Below, one piece after another: positions 45,116-55,542 of a stretch of 64,000 nt of DNA. Position 1 is the first letter of the stretch, and the number at the start of each line of letters is the position of its first letter. The notes under the pieces are model-generated. The model did no database searches, was not told the origin of the DNA, and saw only the letters and a list, made by a program, of their open reading frames with translations. Location of the stretch: NCBI RefSeq assembly GCF_030913705.1, contig NZ_CP133190.1, forward strand, positions 2,867,501-2,931,500, given 5' to 3'. A program made the position numbers and the translations under genes. The stretch is from Anaerocolumna sp. MB42-C2. Lineage in GTDB: Bacteria > Bacillota > Clostridia > Lachnospirales > Lachnospiraceae.

Positions 45116-45871
45116 TTACTTTCGTATGGATAATATCTCAGGTTCCTCTTCGGTTATTAGAATAGTATTTTCATAATGAGCTGATAATGATCCATCATCC
45201 GTAGACACGGTCCAGTCGTCATCTTCCCAATATACATCATAACGCCCTGCATTAACCATAGGCTCTATAGCAAATGTCATTCCCGGTTCTAACCGGATTC
45301 CTCTTCGCTTCTGACGGAAATTCGGTATCTGCGGTTCTTCGTGCATGTTTTTGCCGATTCCGTGACCAACAAGATCTCTAACGACAGAAAATCCAAAAGA
45401 CTCTACATAATCTTGAATAGCAGCAGAGATTTCATATAGATGATTGCCAGCTTTTGCATGTTTAATACCTTCATAGAAGCTTTGTTCTGTAACTTCAATA
45501 AGTTTTAAGGCTTCTTTCGTTACTTCTCCAACCGCCCATGTCCTGGCAGCATCGGATTGATAACCTTTATAAATAACACCTGCGTCTAAACTGACAATAT
45601 CGCCATCTCTTAAAAATGTACTCTTATTCGGGATTCCATGAACTACCTGCTCATTAATGGAAACACAGATAGAAGCAGGGAAACCATTATAGTTTAAAAA
45701 GGATGGTATACAACCATAGCTTCTGATAATCTCATCTGCTTTCTTGTCAATATCCAGGGTAGATATGCCGGGCTTTATATACTTTTCAAGCTCTTCATGT
45801 ACAATAGCCAGGATGTTGCCAGCTTCACGCATTAATTCAATTTCTCTTTCTGATTTAATAATTACTGACAT
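45116..45871 (-). CDS. map: Methionine aminopeptidase, type I
   Basis: A 251-residue dinuclear metallo-aminopeptidase that removes the initiator Met. The metal ligands are in SLDAGVIYKGYQSDAART (two Asp), LVGHGIGKNMHEEP (His), MTFAIEPMV (Glu) and HYENTILITEEEP (Glu). ATG 45871 follows GGGAG at five bases. It lies between adk and the KOW-domain gene, as in most Firmicute spc operons. Confidence 0.97.
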   Translation of the reverse strand: MSVIIKSEREIELMREAGNILAIVHEELEKYIKPGISTLDIDKKADEIIRSYGCIPSFLNYNGFPASICVSINEQVVHGIPNKSTFLRDGDIVSLDAGVIYKGYQSDAARTWAVGEVTKEALKLIEVTEQSFYEGIKHAKAGNHLYEISAAIQDYVESFGFSVVRDLVGHGIGKNMHEEPQIPNFRQKRRGIRLEPGMTFAIEPMVNAGRYDVYWEDDDWTVSTDDGSLSAHYENTILITEEEPEILSIRK

Positions 45872-45936
45872 AATCTCTCCCAAGCATCAATATTTATTTC
45901 ATATTAATGTATTGCATTTTTGCATTGAATAAATCC

Positions 45937-46581
45937 TTACTGTTCCAATATACTTACAATATCACTAAATACCTCAGCCATATCTTTAGTTCCGTCAACT
46001 TCAACTAAGATACCTTGATTTTTATAAAAATCAATTAAAGGCTGAGTCTGTTCATGATACACTTTTAATCTCTTTAAAACTGTTTCGGGCTTATCATCAT
46101 CCCTTAATACCAATTCTGAACCACATACATCACAGATTCCTTCTACTTTAGTTGGAATGTGCTCTAAATGATAAGTAGCACCACAGTTTAAACAGGCTCT
46201 GCGGCCAGACATTCTGTTTACTATATTAGAATCCGGCACCTCAACATTTACTGCATAATCAATCTGTTCATTAATTACTTTTAATGCAGAATCTAATGCT
46301 TCTGCCTGGGGAATTGTTCTGGGAAAGCCATCGAATACATATCCATTAACACAGTCTTCTTTCTTAACCCTGTCTACAACAAGATCAACCACTAATTCAT
46401 CCGGTACCAGTAAGCCCTGATCCATATAAGATTTGGCCTTATTACCAAGTTCAGTACCATTTTTAATATTTGCTCTGAATATATCTCCGGTCGATATATG
46501 CGGTATTCCGTATTTATCTGCTATTTTCTTAGCCTGTGTTCCTTTACCTGCTCCAGGCGCACCTAACATAATAATTTTCAT
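45937..46581 (-). CDS. adk: Adenylate kinase (zinc-lid type)
   Basis: A 214-residue enzyme that interconverts ATP, ADP and AMP. The P-loop is GAPGAGKGTQ (residues 7-16), the AMP-binding segment ISTGDIFRA, and FDGFPRTIPQAEAL (about 84-97) is present. The LID domain carries a four-cysteine zinc site, CLNCGATYH and CDVCGSE. ATG 46581 has GGAGG five bases upstream. A 221-bp gap with a GC-rich hairpin (GGCGGAG...CTCCGCC, 46761-46780) separates it from secY. Confidence 0.98.
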   Translation of the reverse strand: MKIIMLGAPGAGKGTQAKKIADKYGIPHISTGDIFRANIKNGTELGNKAKSYMDQGLLVPDELVVDLVVDRVKKEDCVNGYVFDGFPRTIPQAEALDSALKVINEQIDYAVNVEVPDSNIVNRMSGRRACLNCGATYHLEHIPTKVEGICDVCGSELVLRDDDKPETVLKRLKVYHEQTQPLIDFYKNQGILVEVDGTKDMAEVFSDIVSILEQ

Positions 46582-46802
46582 TCTAACCTCCATGTACAGA
46601 TAATATCTGCTTTTAGATCCATTACATCTTATAGAAACTGCAGAGCAGATTCTACTTCATACTTACATCATTATATGCACGGCGGTAATACATCGCCTTT
46701 ATTTCAACTCTTTTCAAATGCCGATTAAATAGATTTAGCATAAAAGTATAATCTGCAAATGGCGGAGCAGTGGCTCCGCCTTAGCAAATTATATTATGTC
46801 TG

Positions 46803-48131
46803 TTAATCGTTTAAGAATCCTTTATAATGACGGACCAACATCTGAGATTCAATTTGTTTTGTTGTATCAAGAACAACACCTACAATAATGATTAAGGATG
46901 TTCCGCCAAAAGATACATCTGCACCAAAAGCTCCTGAAAAGAAAATAGGAATAACTGCTACTACGGTAAGACCAACAGCGCCTATAAATATTACATAATT
47001 TAATACTTTAGTTAAATAATCTGTTGTTGGCTTTCCTGGACGGATACCAGGAATAAATCCGCCCTGCTTTTTCATATTGTTTGATACTTCAATTGGATTA
47101 AAGGTAATTGAAGTATAGAAATAAGCAAAAAAGATTACCAATACGATGTAGATTAATAAACCAATGGAGTATTTAAATTCACCTAAACTTGTAAAATTAC
47201 ACCAGGTGTTTTGATTTAATAAGTACAATACTTTAGGCCAAATATATGCTCTAGCCGGAGTTACTCCAAAGAAAGATGAAATAACGATGGGAAATTGCAA
47301 TAAAGAGCCTGCAAAGATTACCGGAATAACACCGGCTGTATTTACTTTTAAAGGAATATGAGAAGACTGACCGCCTACCATCTTCCTTCCTTGTACTTTC
47401 TTAGCATATTGTACGGGAATTTTTCTTTGCGCGTTCTGCAGTAAAACAATGAAAGCAACAACACCGGTTATAATAACAATAATTATAACTGCGCCTAGAA
47501 GTCCATTAATTACATTAGAAGCACCAGCGACAAATTTTTTATAAAGGTTTGTAATATCATTAGGCATTCTTGCAATGATATTAATTAAAAGGATAATTGA
47601 GATACCATTTCCAACGCCTTTTTCTGTAATTCTTTCGCCCAACCACATTAAGAATGCAGAACCGGCAGTTAAGGATGCTACGATGATAGCTACATTTGTA
47701 AATGTAGTACCACCCTCTAACAATCCTGAACTTCCGAAACCGATTGCCATAGCAATGGATTCGATCAGAGATAAACCGATTGTGACATAACGGGTAAACT
47801 CTACAATTTTCTTTCTACCGTCTTCTCCTTCTTTCTGAAGTTCCTCAAGTTTAGGAATTGCAATTGTGAGTAACTGCATAATAATGGAGGATGTAATATA
47901 GGGCGTAATGTTTAACGCAAATATTGACATTTGTGTAAAAGAACCACCTGTTAAAGTATCAAAGAATCCTAAAGAAGTCTGTGTTCCAATCCACTGTGAG
48001 AAATATTCTCTGTCGATACGTGGTACAGGAAGTTGAGAGCCAAGTCTTACTAAAATCAGTGCTATAAAAGTAAACACTAATTTACTTCTTATATCTTTAA
48101 TCTTAAAAGCATTTCGGAACGTTTTAAACAT
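46803..48131 (-). CDS. secY: Protein translocase subunit SecY
   Basis: A 442-residue ten-helix membrane protein forming the Sec channel for protein export. The N-terminal RSKLVFTFIALILVRLGSQL, the plug-region LTGGSFTQMSIFALNI and the C-terminal ribosome/SecA-contacting IRPGKPTTDYLTKVLN are visible. The start (48131) is three bases after the rplO stop, so translation is coupled. GAGGTG lies nine bases upstream. Confidence 0.98.
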   Translation of the reverse strand: MFKTFRNAFKIKDIRSKLVFTFIALILVRLGSQLPVPRIDREYFSQWIGTQTSLGFFDTLTGGSFTQMSIFALNITPYITSSIIMQLLTIAIPKLEELQKEGEDGRKKIVEFTRYVTIGLSLIESIAMAIGFGSSGLLEGGTTFTNVAIIVASLTAGSAFLMWLGERITEKGVGNGISIILLINIIARMPNDITNLYKKFVAGASNVINGLLGAVIIIVIITGVVAFIVLLQNAQRKIPVQYAKKVQGRKMVGGQSSHIPLKVNTAGVIPVIFAGSLLQFPIVISSFFGVTPARAYIWPKVLYLLNQNTWCNFTSLGEFKYSIGLLIYIVLVIFFAYFYTSITFNPIEVSNNMKKQGGFIPGIRPGKPTTDYLTKVLNYVIFIGAVGLTVVAVIPIFFSGAFGADVSFGGTSLIIIVGVVLDTTKQIESQMLVRHYKGFLND

Positions 48132-48134
48132 ATC

Positions 48135-48575
48135 CTAAATCACCTCAGCATTTCCACCAAGAGCTTTGATCTTTGCGATTGCACTTTCGCTGAATGCATT
48201 TACCTTAACATCAAGCTTCTTAGTAAGTTCTCCATTTCCTAGAATCTTAACACCATCTTTGGGGTTATTGATGATACCGATTTCCATTAATGATTCAACG
48301 GTAACAAGGGCGCCATCTTCAAATCTGTTTAATTTATCTACGTTAACTGAAATAATTTCTTTTGTATTTCTATTTGTAAAACCTCTTTTTGGTAATGTTC
48401 TGATAAATGGTGTCTGACCACCTTCAAAACCTACTCTTGGTGCTCCTGAACGAGCTTTTTGGCCTTTATGACCCTTACCTGCAGTTTTACCATTGCCTGA
48501 ACCATGTCCGCGTCCTCTTCTAAAGTTTGCACTTTGTTTTGAACCGTCAGCTGGTCTTAATTCTGATAAATTCAT
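48135..48575 (-). CDS. rplO: 50S ribosomal protein L15
   Basis: A 146-residue protein of the large subunit with the glycine-rich [20 protein letters not shown] (about 22-41) N-terminal extension and the [15 protein letters not shown] segment. The C-terminal L18e/L15 fold ends with [22 protein letters not shown] precedes the ATG. It is followed almost immediately by secY. Confidence 0.97.
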   Translation of the reverse strand: MNLSELRPADGSKQSANFRRGRGHGSGNGKTAGKGHKGQKARSGAPRVGFEGGQTPFIRTLPKRGFTNRNTKEIISVNVDKLNRFEDGALVTVESLMEIGIINNPKDGVKILGNGELTKKLDVKVNAFSESAIAKIKALGGNAEVI

Positions 48576-48602
48576 CGTTACACCTCCTTACTCGTTTAGT
48601 GA

Positions 48603-48785
48603 TTATATCTCTTCAACCTTTACTAAATGTCTTACTTGGTCAACCATGCCTCTGATTGCTGCATTGTCCGGCATCTCGACAGTTTTATTAGGTTTTTTCA
48701 GTCCTAATGCTTCAACTGTTTTCTTATGCTTTGGGATTGAGCCAATTGTAGATTTTACTAAAGTTATTTTTAATTTGTCTGCCAT
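48603..48785 (-). CDS. rpmD: 50S ribosomal protein L30
   Basis: A 60-residue large-subunit protein. [20 protein letters not shown] and [20 protein letters not shown] match the short bacterial L30 family along its whole length. GAGGGG lies about five bases before the ATG. It sits between rpsE and rplO. Confidence 0.96.
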   Translation of the reverse strand: MADKLKITLVKSTIGSIPKHKKTVEALGLKKPNKTVEMPDNAAIRGMVDQVRHLVKVEEI

Positions 48786-48797
48786 TTTTAGCCCCTC

Positions 48798-49310
48798 CTA
48801 TCCTAACATCTCTTCTACAGAAATACCTCGAAGCTTAGCTACTTCTTCAGGAGTCTTTAAACTACTTAATCCTTCAATAGTAGCAAGAACCACGTTTTGC
48901 TTATTGTTAGAGCCGAGTGACTTAGTACGGATATTCTTAAAACCTGCAAGTTCCAGAACATTACGTGCCGGACCTCCTGCGATAACACCGGTACCTTCAG
49001 GGGAACGCTTTAATAATACAGAGGCGCTGCCGAATTTACCAATGTAATCATGTGGTACACTGCCATTCTCATCGATAGGAAGAGTGATTAATTTCTTCAT
49101 CGCATCTTCTTTTCCCTTACGAATCGCTTCAGGAATTTCTGCTGCTTTTCCTAAACCTGCACCAACGTGTCCATTTTTGTCACCAACTACTACTAAAGCT
49201 GTAAATCTGAAATTACGTCCGCCTTTAACTACTTTAGTAACACGTTTAATTGATACTACTTTATCTTCTAATTCGCCAAGTTGACTAGCATCAACGATTG
49301 TACGTTTCAT
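48798..49310 (-). CDS. rpsE: 30S ribosomal protein S5
   Basis: A 170-residue protein important for decoding fidelity. The double-stranded-RNA-binding domain has [18 protein letters not shown] (about 18-35). [20 protein letters not shown] (about 95-114) belongs to the second domain. ATG 49310, with AAGGAGG upstream, is chosen over the upstream extension to 49358, which overlaps rplR. Confidence 0.97.
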   Translation of the reverse strand: MKRTIVDASQLGELEDKVVSIKRVTKVVKGGRNFRFTALVVVGDKNGHVGAGLGKAAEIPEAIRKGKEDAMKKLITLPIDENGSVPHDYIGKFGSASVLLKRSPEGTGVIAGGPARNVLELAGFKNIRTKSLGSNNKQNVVLATIEGLSSLKTPEEVAKLRGISVEEMLG

Positions 49311-49326
49311 GTGTTTTCCTCCTTGC

Positions 49327-49695
49327 TTAGAATTCCAGACCAGCTTCTCTGGCTGCATCTGCTAATGCTTTTACCTTTCCCTGATATATGAAACCGCCTC
49401 TATCAAAGACAACTGCTGTAATACCTTTTTCCAATGCTTTCTTTGCAATAACAGTACCTAAATATGCTGCTGCTGCTACATCGTTTGTTTTATCGAGTTC
49501 AGCCTTAACATCCTTTTGAAGTGTAGAAGCCGATGCTAAAGTATTACCAACCGTATCGTCAATAATTTGAGCGTACATATGATTATTACTTCTAAACACA
49601 GCTAAACGTGGTCTTTCAGGAGTTCCGGTGAAACGATTACGTAATTTTCTATGTTTATTTAAACGAACTTCGGTTTTTGATTTCTTACTAACCAT
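49327..49695 (-). CDS. rplR: 50S ribosomal protein L18
   Basis: A 122-residue protein that binds 5S rRNA with L5. The basic N terminus [20 protein letters not shown] and the [13 protein letters not shown] and [20 protein letters not shown] segments are typical. GGAGG lies upstream of ATG 49695. It is in the standard spc order between rplF and rpsE. Confidence 0.97.
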   Translation of the reverse strand: MVSKKSKTEVRLNKHRKLRNRFTGTPERPRLAVFRSNNHMYAQIIDDTVGNTLASASTLQKDVKAELDKTNDVAAAAYLGTVIAKKALEKGITAVVFDRGGFIYQGKVKALADAAREAGLEF

Positions 49696-49711
49696 TGTAT
49701 TTCACCTCCAA

Positions 49712-50254
49712 TTATTTCTTACCAGTCTTACCAACTTTACGTCTAATCACTTCATCAGCATATTTAATACCCTTGCCCTTGTATGGTTCAGGTCTTCTCT
49801 TATCTCTGATTTCAGCAGCGTATTGGCCAACTTTTTCTTTATCAATACCTTTTACTGTAATCTTGTTCTGTCCTTCTAATACAGTTTCAACGCCTTCCGG
49901 ATCAACCATTACTACTGGATGTGAATATCCTAATGTTAAGGTTAATTCCTTGCCGGCTTTTGCTGCTCTGTAACCAACACCGTTGATTTCAAGCACTTTT
50001 TCATAACCGGCTGTTACACCGATTACCATATTGTTAATTAATGTTCTCGTAAGGCCATGTAAAGATTTCATTCTTTTTAATTCATTAGGTCTGGTTACAA
50101 CAACTTCAGAACCTTCTAACTTAATGATCATTTCAGAAGCTAAAACTCTTGAAAGAGTTCCTTTAGGTCCTTTTACGGTTAATTTATTATTTTCTGCAAT
50201 ATCAACAGTAACGCCTGCTGGTACCGCGATAGGCATTCTTCCTATACGTGACAT
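49712..50254 (-). CDS. rplF: 50S ribosomal protein L6
   Basis: A 180-residue protein near the sarcin-ricin loop, built of two related domains. [18 protein letters not shown] starts the first, and the C-terminal [20 protein letters not shown] is the family signature. GGAGGTGCGGGC precedes the ATG. A 147-bp gap with a hairpin separates it from the upstream rpsH. Confidence 0.97.
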   Translation of the reverse strand: MSRIGRMPIAVPAGVTVDIAENNKLTVKGPKGTLSRVLASEMIIKLEGSEVVVTRPNELKRMKSLHGLTRTLINNMVIGVTAGYEKVLEINGVGYRAAKAGKELTLTLGYSHPVVMVDPEGVETVLEGQNKITVKGIDKEKVGQYAAEIRDKRRPEPYKGKGIKYADEVIRRKVGKTGKK

Positions 50255-50327
50255 GCCCGCACCTCCTATTATTTTTTGTAGGTAATCATAAATATTAACA
50301 TTCTCATAATCTTTCTAAGAGGCCTGA

Positions 50328-50358
50328 CTTAAGTAAAGACGTTATTCGTCTGCTTAAG
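50328..50358 (-). other. Hairpin in the rpsH-rplF intergenic gap
   Basis: CTTAAG-T-A-AAGACG is mirrored by CGTCT-G-CTTAAG (50328-50358) inside a 147-bp gap of a compact operon. There is no T run on the minus strand, so it is more likely an mRNA processing or regulatory structure than a terminator. Confidence 0.45.
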
Positions 50359-50401
50359 AGGTTCGTTCTCAGAAAACTGGTGTCAGCGAAAACTCTCGCA
50401 A

Positions 50402-50803
50402 CTACCAGATGAATGCTAATACCTCACCACCTACGTTAAGCTTTCTAGCTTCTTTATCAGTAACAACACCTTTGTTCGTAGAAATAATAGCTACACCAAG
50501 ACCTCCAAGTACTTTTGGAAGCTCATCCTTGTTAGCATAAACACGAAGACCTGGCTTAGAGATTCTCTTAAGACCTGTAATAATCTTAACATTTTTATCT
50601 TTACCATATTTTAATGTAATATGGATGGTTTTAAAGTTATCTACTTCTTCAATATCATATTTCTTAATATAACCCTCTTTAAGAAGAATATCAGCGATAG
50701 CTATCTTCATCTTAGAAGCAGGTATATCTACCGTATCATGTTTTGCAGTACTTGCGTTACGGATTCTTGTAAGCATATCTGCAATTGGATCACTCATTGT
50801 CAT
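50402..50803 (-). CDS. rpsH: 30S ribosomal protein S8
   Basis: A 133-residue central-domain 16S rRNA-binding protein. [20 protein letters not shown] at the N terminus and [20 protein letters not shown] near the C terminus are family motifs. The ATG at 50803 has GGAGG eight bases upstream; a second ATG two codons later is equally plausible. It follows rpsN in standard order. Confidence 0.97.
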   Translation of the reverse strand: MTMSDPIADMLTRIRNASTAKHDTVDIPASKMKIAIADILLKEGYIKKYDIEEVDNFKTIHITLKYGKDKNVKIITGLKRISKPGLRVYANKDELPKVLGGLGVAIISTNKGVVTDKEARKLNVGGEVLAFIW

Positions 50804-50827
50804 GTCATTTGCCTCCTTCCTTGTTTC

Positions 50828-51013
50828 CTACCAGCTTGCTTTCTTAACACCTGGTATTTGTCCTTTATAAGCTAATTCACGGAAGCAGATTCTGCAAATT
50901 CCGTATTTTCTTAAATATGCATGTGGACGACCACAGATTCTGCAACGATTGTATTCTCTGGTAGAGAATTTTTGTGTACGCTGTTGCTTAATCTTCATAG
51001 ACGTTTTAGCCAT
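50828..51013 (-). CDS. rpsN: 30S ribosomal protein S14, zinc-binding (type Z)
   Basis: A 61-residue protein of the 30S head. [20 protein letters not shown] supplies the two CxxC pairs of the zinc ribbon, making this the short type Z form. The C-terminal [17 protein letters not shown] is typical. GGAGG lies upstream of the ATG. Confidence 0.97.
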   Translation of the reverse strand: MAKTSMKIKQQRTQKFSTREYNRCRICGRPHAYLRKYGICRICFRELAYKGQIPGVKKASW

Positions 51014-51028
51014 GGAATTCCCTCCTAA

Positions 51029-51568
51029 CTATTTTTTGAATGGCATACCGAATAATGTCAATAATTCACGAGCTTCTTCATCTGTTTTAGCTGTGGTTAC
51101 GAAGATAATATCCATTCCTCTAACCTTATCAATTTTGTCGTATTCGATTTCAGGGAAAATAACCTGCTCTTTAATACCAAGGGAGTAATTTCCTCTTCCG
51201 TCAAATGCATTGCCATTAACACCTCTAAAGTCACGTACACGAGGTAATGCTAAATTAATAAGACGATCTGCAAATTCATACATTTTATCGCCTCTTAAAG
51301 TAACCTTACATCCGATTGGCATACCTTCTCTGATTTTAAAGTTAGCAACGGATTTCTTAGCTTTTGTTACAACAGCTTTTTGTCCTGCTATGATTTCCAT
51401 ATCTTTAATTGCGGCGTCTAAAAGCTTGGAATTATCTTTTGCTTCACCAACGCCCATGTTAATTACGATTTTATTTAATTTAGGCACTTCCATAACATTC
51501 TTATATCCGAATTTTTTGGTCATACCATCCATAATTTCATTTAAATAAGTTTCTTTTAATCTAGTCAA
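51029..51568 (-). CDS. rplE: 50S ribosomal protein L5
   Basis: A 179-residue 5S rRNA-binding protein. [20 protein letters not shown] (about 24-43) and [20 protein letters not shown] are signature segments. The frame begins at TTG 51568, nine bases after GGAGG. No better ATG exists upstream of the conserved N terminus. It is preceded by rplX. Confidence 0.97.
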   Translation of the reverse strand: MTRLKETYLNEIMDGMTKKFGYKNVMEVPKLNKIVINMGVGEAKDNSKLLDAAIKDMEIIAGQKAVVTKAKKSVANFKIREGMPIGCKVTLRGDKMYEFADRLINLALPRVRDFRGVNGNAFDGRGNYSLGIKEQVIFPEIEYDKIDKVRGMDIIFVTTAKTDEEARELLTLFGMPFKK

Positions 51569-51592
51569 CTTATGAGACCTCCTCTCTTAGAA

Positions 51593-51910
51593 TTAGTCGA
51601 TTACTTCGCCGGTTGATTTCGCAATACGAACTTTCTTGGAACCTTTTTTACCTTCAGTGGTTGTAAAACCAATTCTGGTAACTTTGCCCTTGTGAACGTA
51701 CATAACGTTTGAAATATCAATCGGTGATTCCTGGTGGAGAATTCCACCCTTGGGATTAGCTTGGCTGGCTTTGCTATGTTTTGTAACCATATTAATGCCT
51801 TCCACTAATACTTTGCTATCCATAACAGCAATTACTTTGCCTTCTTTGCCTTTATCTTTACCGGTTACAACTTTAACGTTATCACCTTTTTTGATTTTAA
51901 TAGTAGACAC
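51593..51910 (-). CDS. rplX: 50S ribosomal protein L24
   Basis: A 105-residue assembly-initiator protein with an N-terminal KOW motif, [20 protein letters not shown] (about 5-24), and [16 protein letters not shown] further on. Translation starts at GTG 51910, with GGAGG nine bases upstream. It lies between rplN and rplE. Confidence 0.96.
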   Translation of the reverse strand: MSTIKIKKGDNVKVVTGKDKGKEGKVIAVMDSKVLVEGINMVTKHSKASQANPKGGILHQESPIDISNVMYVHKGKVTRIGFTTTEGKKGSKKVRIAKSTGEVID

Positions 51911-51924
51911 AGGTTTCCACCTCC

Positions 51925-52293
51925 TTATAATACTTCTGGTGCTAATGAAACGATTTTCATGAATTGTTTTTCTCTTAATTCTCTTGCTACTGGTCCGAAG
52001 ATACGAGTTCCTTTTGGATTCTTATCTTCTTTTATAATAACAGCTGCATTTTCATCAAATTTGATATAGGAACCATCTTTACGACGAGCTCCTTTTACAG
52101 TACGAACGACAACAGCTTTAACAACGTCACCTTTTTTAACAACACCACCTGGTGTTGCATCTTTAACCGACGCAACAATAATATCGCCGATACCAGCATA
52201 TCTTCTGGTGGACCCGCCAAGTACACGGATGCAAAGTAATTCTTTTGCGCCTGTATTGTCAGCAACTCTAAGTCTTGATTCTTGTTGTATCAT
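51925..52293 (-). CDS. rplN: 50S ribosomal protein L14
   Basis: A 122-residue protein at the subunit interface. [20 protein letters not shown] is the nearly invariant N terminus. [20 protein letters not shown] (about 33-52) and the C-terminal [16 protein letters not shown] follow. GGAG is eight bases before the ATG. It is the first gene of the classical spc segment. Confidence 0.98.
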   Translation of the reverse strand: MIQQESRLRVADNTGAKELLCIRVLGGSTRRYAGIGDIIVASVKDATPGGVVKKGDVVKAVVVRTVKGARRKDGSYIKFDENAAVIIKEDKNPKGTRIFGPVARELREKQFMKIVSLAPEVL

Positions 52294-52316
52294 GACTTTA
52301 CTCCTTTCAGCACTAC

Positions 52317-52571
52317 TTATTTCGCTCTTTCGATAATTTCAACAAGTCTCCATCTCTTATCTTTTGATATAGGTCTTGTTTCCATAACTTTTACTCTATC
52401 ACCAATATTGCATTCATTGTTCTCATCATGTGCCTTTAATTTATAAGTTCTTTTTACAATCTTGTTGTATAAAGGATGCTTCACATGGTCAATTACTGCT
52501 ACTGTAATGGTTTTATCCATTTTATCACTGATAACTTTACCAGTACGAACTTTTCTCAGATTTCTTTCCAC
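52317..52571 (-). CDS. rpsQ: 30S ribosomal protein S17
   Basis: An 84-residue OB-fold protein binding 16S r[23 protein letters not shown] (about 14-33) and [20 protein letters not shown] are the family blocks. The start is GTG 52571, eight bases after GGAG. It follows rpmC. Confidence 0.97.
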   Translation of the reverse strand: MERNLRKVRTGKVISDKMDKTITVAVIDHVKHPLYNKIVKRTYKLKAHDENNECNIGDRVKVMETRPISKDKRWRLVEIIERAK

Positions 52572-52608
52572 AACAATTTCTCCTTTCCTAAATCGTCGAT
52601 TCCCGTGA

Positions 52609-52818
52609 TTAGTTAGAAGCCTTAGCTTTTTCAGAAATCACTGTTTGAATTCTTGCAATATTTTTTCTAACTTCTTTAATTCTGCTTGTATTATCTAACT
52701 GATTTGTTGCGTTCTGGAACCTTAAGTTAAAAAGTTCCTTTTTAGCAGCTACTAATTCTTCATTTAATTCGGAAGCATTTTTTACTTTTAAGTCTTCTAC
52801 ATATTTATTAGTTTTCAC
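52609..52818 (-). CDS. rpmC: 50S ribosomal protein L29
   Basis: A 69-residue helical-hairpin protein near the polypeptide exit tunnel. [20 protein letters not shown] and [11 protein letters not shown] are the core motifs. The start is GTG 52818, because GGAGG lies eight bases upstream. This start overlaps the 3' end of rplP by 11 bases, implying coupled translation. Confidence 0.96.
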   Translation of the reverse strand: MKTNKYVEDLKVKNASELNEELVAAKKELFNLRFQNATNQLDNTSRIKEVRKNIARIQTVISEKAKASN

Positions 52819-53245
52819 TGCCCGCACCTCCTTCTAAGTCTGCGCGAGAAACTACTTTACACTTAACCGGTAATTTATGCATAGCAAGACGTAATGCTTC
52901 TCTGGCTAATTCTTCAGGAACACCTGAAATTTCGAACATTACACGTCCTGGCTTTACAACTGCTACCCAGTATTCTAATGAGCCTTTACCAGAACCCATT
53001 CGAGTTTCAGCTGGTTTCGTTGTTACAGGTTTATCGGGGAATATTTTAATCCAAACTTTACCACCACGTTTGATATAACGAGTCATAGCAATACGGGCAG
53101 CTTCGATTTGGTTTGATTTAATCCAAGCTGGTTCTAATGATACCAGACCAAATTCGCCGTTAGAGATAGTGTTACCTCTTAATGCTTTTCCTGCCATGGA
53201 GCCACGGAATTGTTTACGGCGTTTTACTCTTTTTGGCATTAACAT
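52808..53245 (-). CDS. rplP: 50S ribosomal protein L16
   Basis: A 145-residue protein near the A site and peptidyl-transferase centre. [20 protein letters not shown] (about 4-23) and [20 protein letters not shown] are characteristic. Its start codon shares one base with the rpsC stop (TAATG). A second ATG two codons in is the alternative start. Confidence 0.97.
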   Translation of the reverse strand: MLMPKRVKRRKQFRGSMAGKALRGNTISNGEFGLVSLEPAWIKSNQIEAARIAMTRYIKRGGKVWIKIFPDKPVTTKPAETRMGSGKGSLEYWVAVVKPGRVMFEISGVPEELAREALRLAMHKLPVKCKVVSRADLEGGAGSEN

Positions 53246-53901
53246 TATTTATCGCTCCCTTCCTTTTTTGCCTTTGTTGGAAGTACTTCACCCTGGTAAA
53301 TCCAAACTTTAACGCCTAATTTACCATAAGTGGTATCTGCTTCTGCAAATCCATAATCAATATCCGCACGTAAGGTCTGTAACGGAATAGTTCCTTCACT
53401 GTAGAATTCAGTACGAGCCATATCAGCACCGCCAAGACGTCCTGCAACAGCAGCTTTAATACCTTTTGCTCCTGATTTCATCGTTCTTGACATAGTTGAT
53501 TTCATTGCTCTTCTGAAAGAAATACGATTTTCAAGTTGAGCGGCAATATTTTCAGCTACTAATTGAGCATTCATATCCGGTTTCTTGATTTCTTTGATAT
53601 CTACCATTAATTTCTTAGTAGTAAATCTTTGAATATCTGTTTTTAATTTTTCAATTTCAGATCCGCCTTTACCGATTACTACACCGGGTTTTGCAGTGAA
53701 AATGATAACCTTTAAACGATCAGATGCACGTTCGATTTCAATCTTAGCAACACCTGCACTGTATAATTTCTTTTTCAGATATGTTCTGATATTGTAGTCT
53801 TCTACTAAGTTGTCTGCAAAATCAGCTTCAGCATACCATCTTGAGTCCCAGTCACTAATAACTCCGACTCTTAAGCCATGAGGATTAACTTTCTGTCCCA
53901 T
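53245..53901 (-). CDS. rpsC: 30S ribosomal protein S3
   Basis: A 218-residue protein at the mRNA entry channel. [20 protein letters not shown] is the standard start. The KH domain has [20 protein letters not shown] (about 74-93), and the C-terminal domain includes [25 protein letters not shown] lies six bases before the ATG. Confidence 0.98.
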   Translation of the reverse strand: MGQKVNPHGLRVGVISDWDSRWYAEADFADNLVEDYNIRTYLKKKLYSAGVAKIEIERASDRLKVIIFTAKPGVVIGKGGSEIEKLKTDIQRFTTKKLMVDIKEIKKPDMNAQLVAENIAAQLENRISFRRAMKSTMSRTMKSGAKGIKAAVAGRLGGADMARTEFYSEGTIPLQTLRADIDYGFAEADTTYGKLGVKVWIYQGEVLPTKAKKEGSDK

Positions 53902-53912
53902 TATTGCCCTCC

Positions 53913-54299
53913 TTATCTTTCATTTAGTACAACAGTGATATGGCTTAATCTCTTTAAAATTCTGTAAGCTCTACCCTGTGCCCTAGGTCTGATTCTCTTC
54001 ATTGTCGGTGCCTGATTTGCGTAGCACTCTTGAATATATAATTTCGTTACGTCCATGCCATTATTATTTTCAGCATTAGCAATTGCGGATTTTAAAACCT
54101 TCTCTATGACAGTTGATGCATATCTTGGATTGTAAGCTAAAATACCAAGAGCTGTCTCAACATCTTTACCTCGGATGGCGTCTAAAACGAAACAAGCTTT
54201 CTGTACAGATACTCTTGAATAAGAAACTTTTGCTTTCGGTCTTGTATCTCTGTTCTCATTTCTTTCTCTTTTAATCTGGGATCTATGTCCTTTCGCCAT
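53913..54299 (-). CDS. rplV: 50S ribosomal protein L22
   Basis: A 128-residue protein lining the exit tunnel. [20 protein letters not shown] and the hairpin-loop segment [18 protein letters not shown] (about 97-114), which reaches the tunnel wall, are seen. GGAGG precedes ATG 54299. It follows rpsS. Confidence 0.97.
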   Translation of the reverse strand: MAKGHRSQIKRERNENRDTRPKAKVSYSRVSVQKACFVLDAIRGKDVETALGILAYNPRYASTVIEKVLKSAIANAENNNGMDVTKLYIQECYANQAPTMKRIRPRAQGRAYRILKRLSHITVVLNER

Positions 54300-54330
54300 G
54301 GATGAAACCTCCTTTCAATTCCAATCTATC

Positions 54331-54609
54331 TTATCTCTTAGTCTTCTTTTCGTCTTTTCCATGTCCTCTATAAGTTCTGGTAGCTACAAACTCACCTAGT
54401 TTGTGTCCAACCATATCTTCTGTTACATATACAGGCACATGTCTTCTTCCGTCATGAACTGCGATTGTATGTCCAACCATCTGAGGGAAAATTGTAGAAC
54501 GACGTGACCAAGTCTTTATAACAGACTTATCACCTGCTTTATTCATAGCATCTACTTTTTTAAGTAAATGATCATCAGCAAATGGTCCTTTTTTTAATGA
54601 ACGAGCCAT
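54331..54609 (-). CDS. rpsS: 30S ribosomal protein S19
   Basis: A 92-residue protein of the 30S head. [40 protein letters not shown] and [20 protein letters not shown] match the family along its full length. AAGGAGG lies upstream. It follows rplB. Confidence 0.98.
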   Translation of the reverse strand: MARSLKKGPFADDHLLKKVDAMNKAGDKSVIKTWSRRSTIFPQMVGHTIAVHDGRRHVPVYVTEDMVGHKLGEFVATRTYRGHGKDEKKTKR

Positions 54610-54626
54610 AGGTTTAACCTCCTTAA

Positions 54627-55469
54627 TTATTTAACAGTTTTACCGTCTCTTCTTCTTACGATCAGTTTGTTAGACTTCTTGTTGGTCTTTCTTGTCTTTA
54701 AGCCAAGAGCAGGTTTACCCCAAGGTGTTACAGGGCCTGGACGACCAATACCAGTCTTACCTTCACCACCACCGTGTGGATGGTCATTCGGGTTCATTAC
54801 GGAACCGCGGACAGTAGGTCTGATACCCATGTGACGTTTACGACCGGCTTTACCAATGTTAATTAATTCATGATCAATGTTACCAACCTGGCCAACCGTT
54901 GCACGGCAGATAATTGGAACTAATCTCATTTCGCCAGAAGGTAAACGAAGTGTTGCATATTTTCCTTCTTTCGCCATTAACTGTGCTGCGTTACCTGCGG
55001 AACGAACTAACTGTCCGCCTTTGCCAGGATATAATTCAATGTTGTGTACCTGTGTACCAACCGGAATGTTCTGAAGTGGTAAGCAGTTACCTACTCTTAC
55101 TTCTGCAGTTTCGCCATTCATGATTGTGGTTCCAACGGTAAGTCCGTTAGGAGCAAGAATGTAAGCTTTTTCGCCGTCTGCATAGCAGATTAAAGCGATA
55201 TTAGCTGTTCTGTTCGGATCATATTCGATCGTTTTAACAACGGCCGGAATACCATCTTTTTTCCTCTTAAAATCAATAATTCTATATTTTCTTCTAGAGC
55301 CGCCGCCCTGATGTCTTACAGTAATTTTTCCTTGATTGTTACGACCTGCATTTTTATTAATAGAAACTACTAAAGATTTTTCAGGTGTAGCTGTTGTGAT
55401 TTCTGTAAAATCAGATGCAGTCATATGTCTTCTGGAAGGTGTATATGGGTTAAACTTTTTAATTCCCAT
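54627..55469 (-). CDS. rplB: 50S ribosomal protein L2
   Basis: A 280-residue protein essential for subunit association and peptidyl-transferase activity. [20 protein letters not shown] opens the protein, [23 protein letters not shown] sequence follows, and the C-terminal [19 protein letters not shown] block holds the conserved His. ATG 55469 with AAAGGAG upstream is preferred to the start three codons earlier. Confidence 0.98.
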   Translation of the reverse strand: MGIKKFNPYTPSRRHMTASDFTEITTATPEKSLVVSINKNAGRNNQGKITVRHQGGGSRRKYRIIDFKRKKDGIPAVVKTIEYDPNRTANIALICYADGEKAYILAPNGLTVGTTIMNGETAEVRVGNCLPLQNIPVGTQVHNIELYPGKGGQLVRSAGNAAQLMAKEGKYATLRLPSGEMRLVPIICRATVGQVGNIDHELINIGKAGRKRHMGIRPTVRGSVMNPNDHPHGGGEGKTGIGRPGPVTPWGKPALGLKTRKTNKKSNKLIVRRRDGKTVK

Positions 55470-55542
55470 CTTTTGCACTCCTTTCGAGCAATTATTTTAT
55501 TCTTTTATCGGCGAATAAACACCATAAGTTGTTTGCTGCTTA

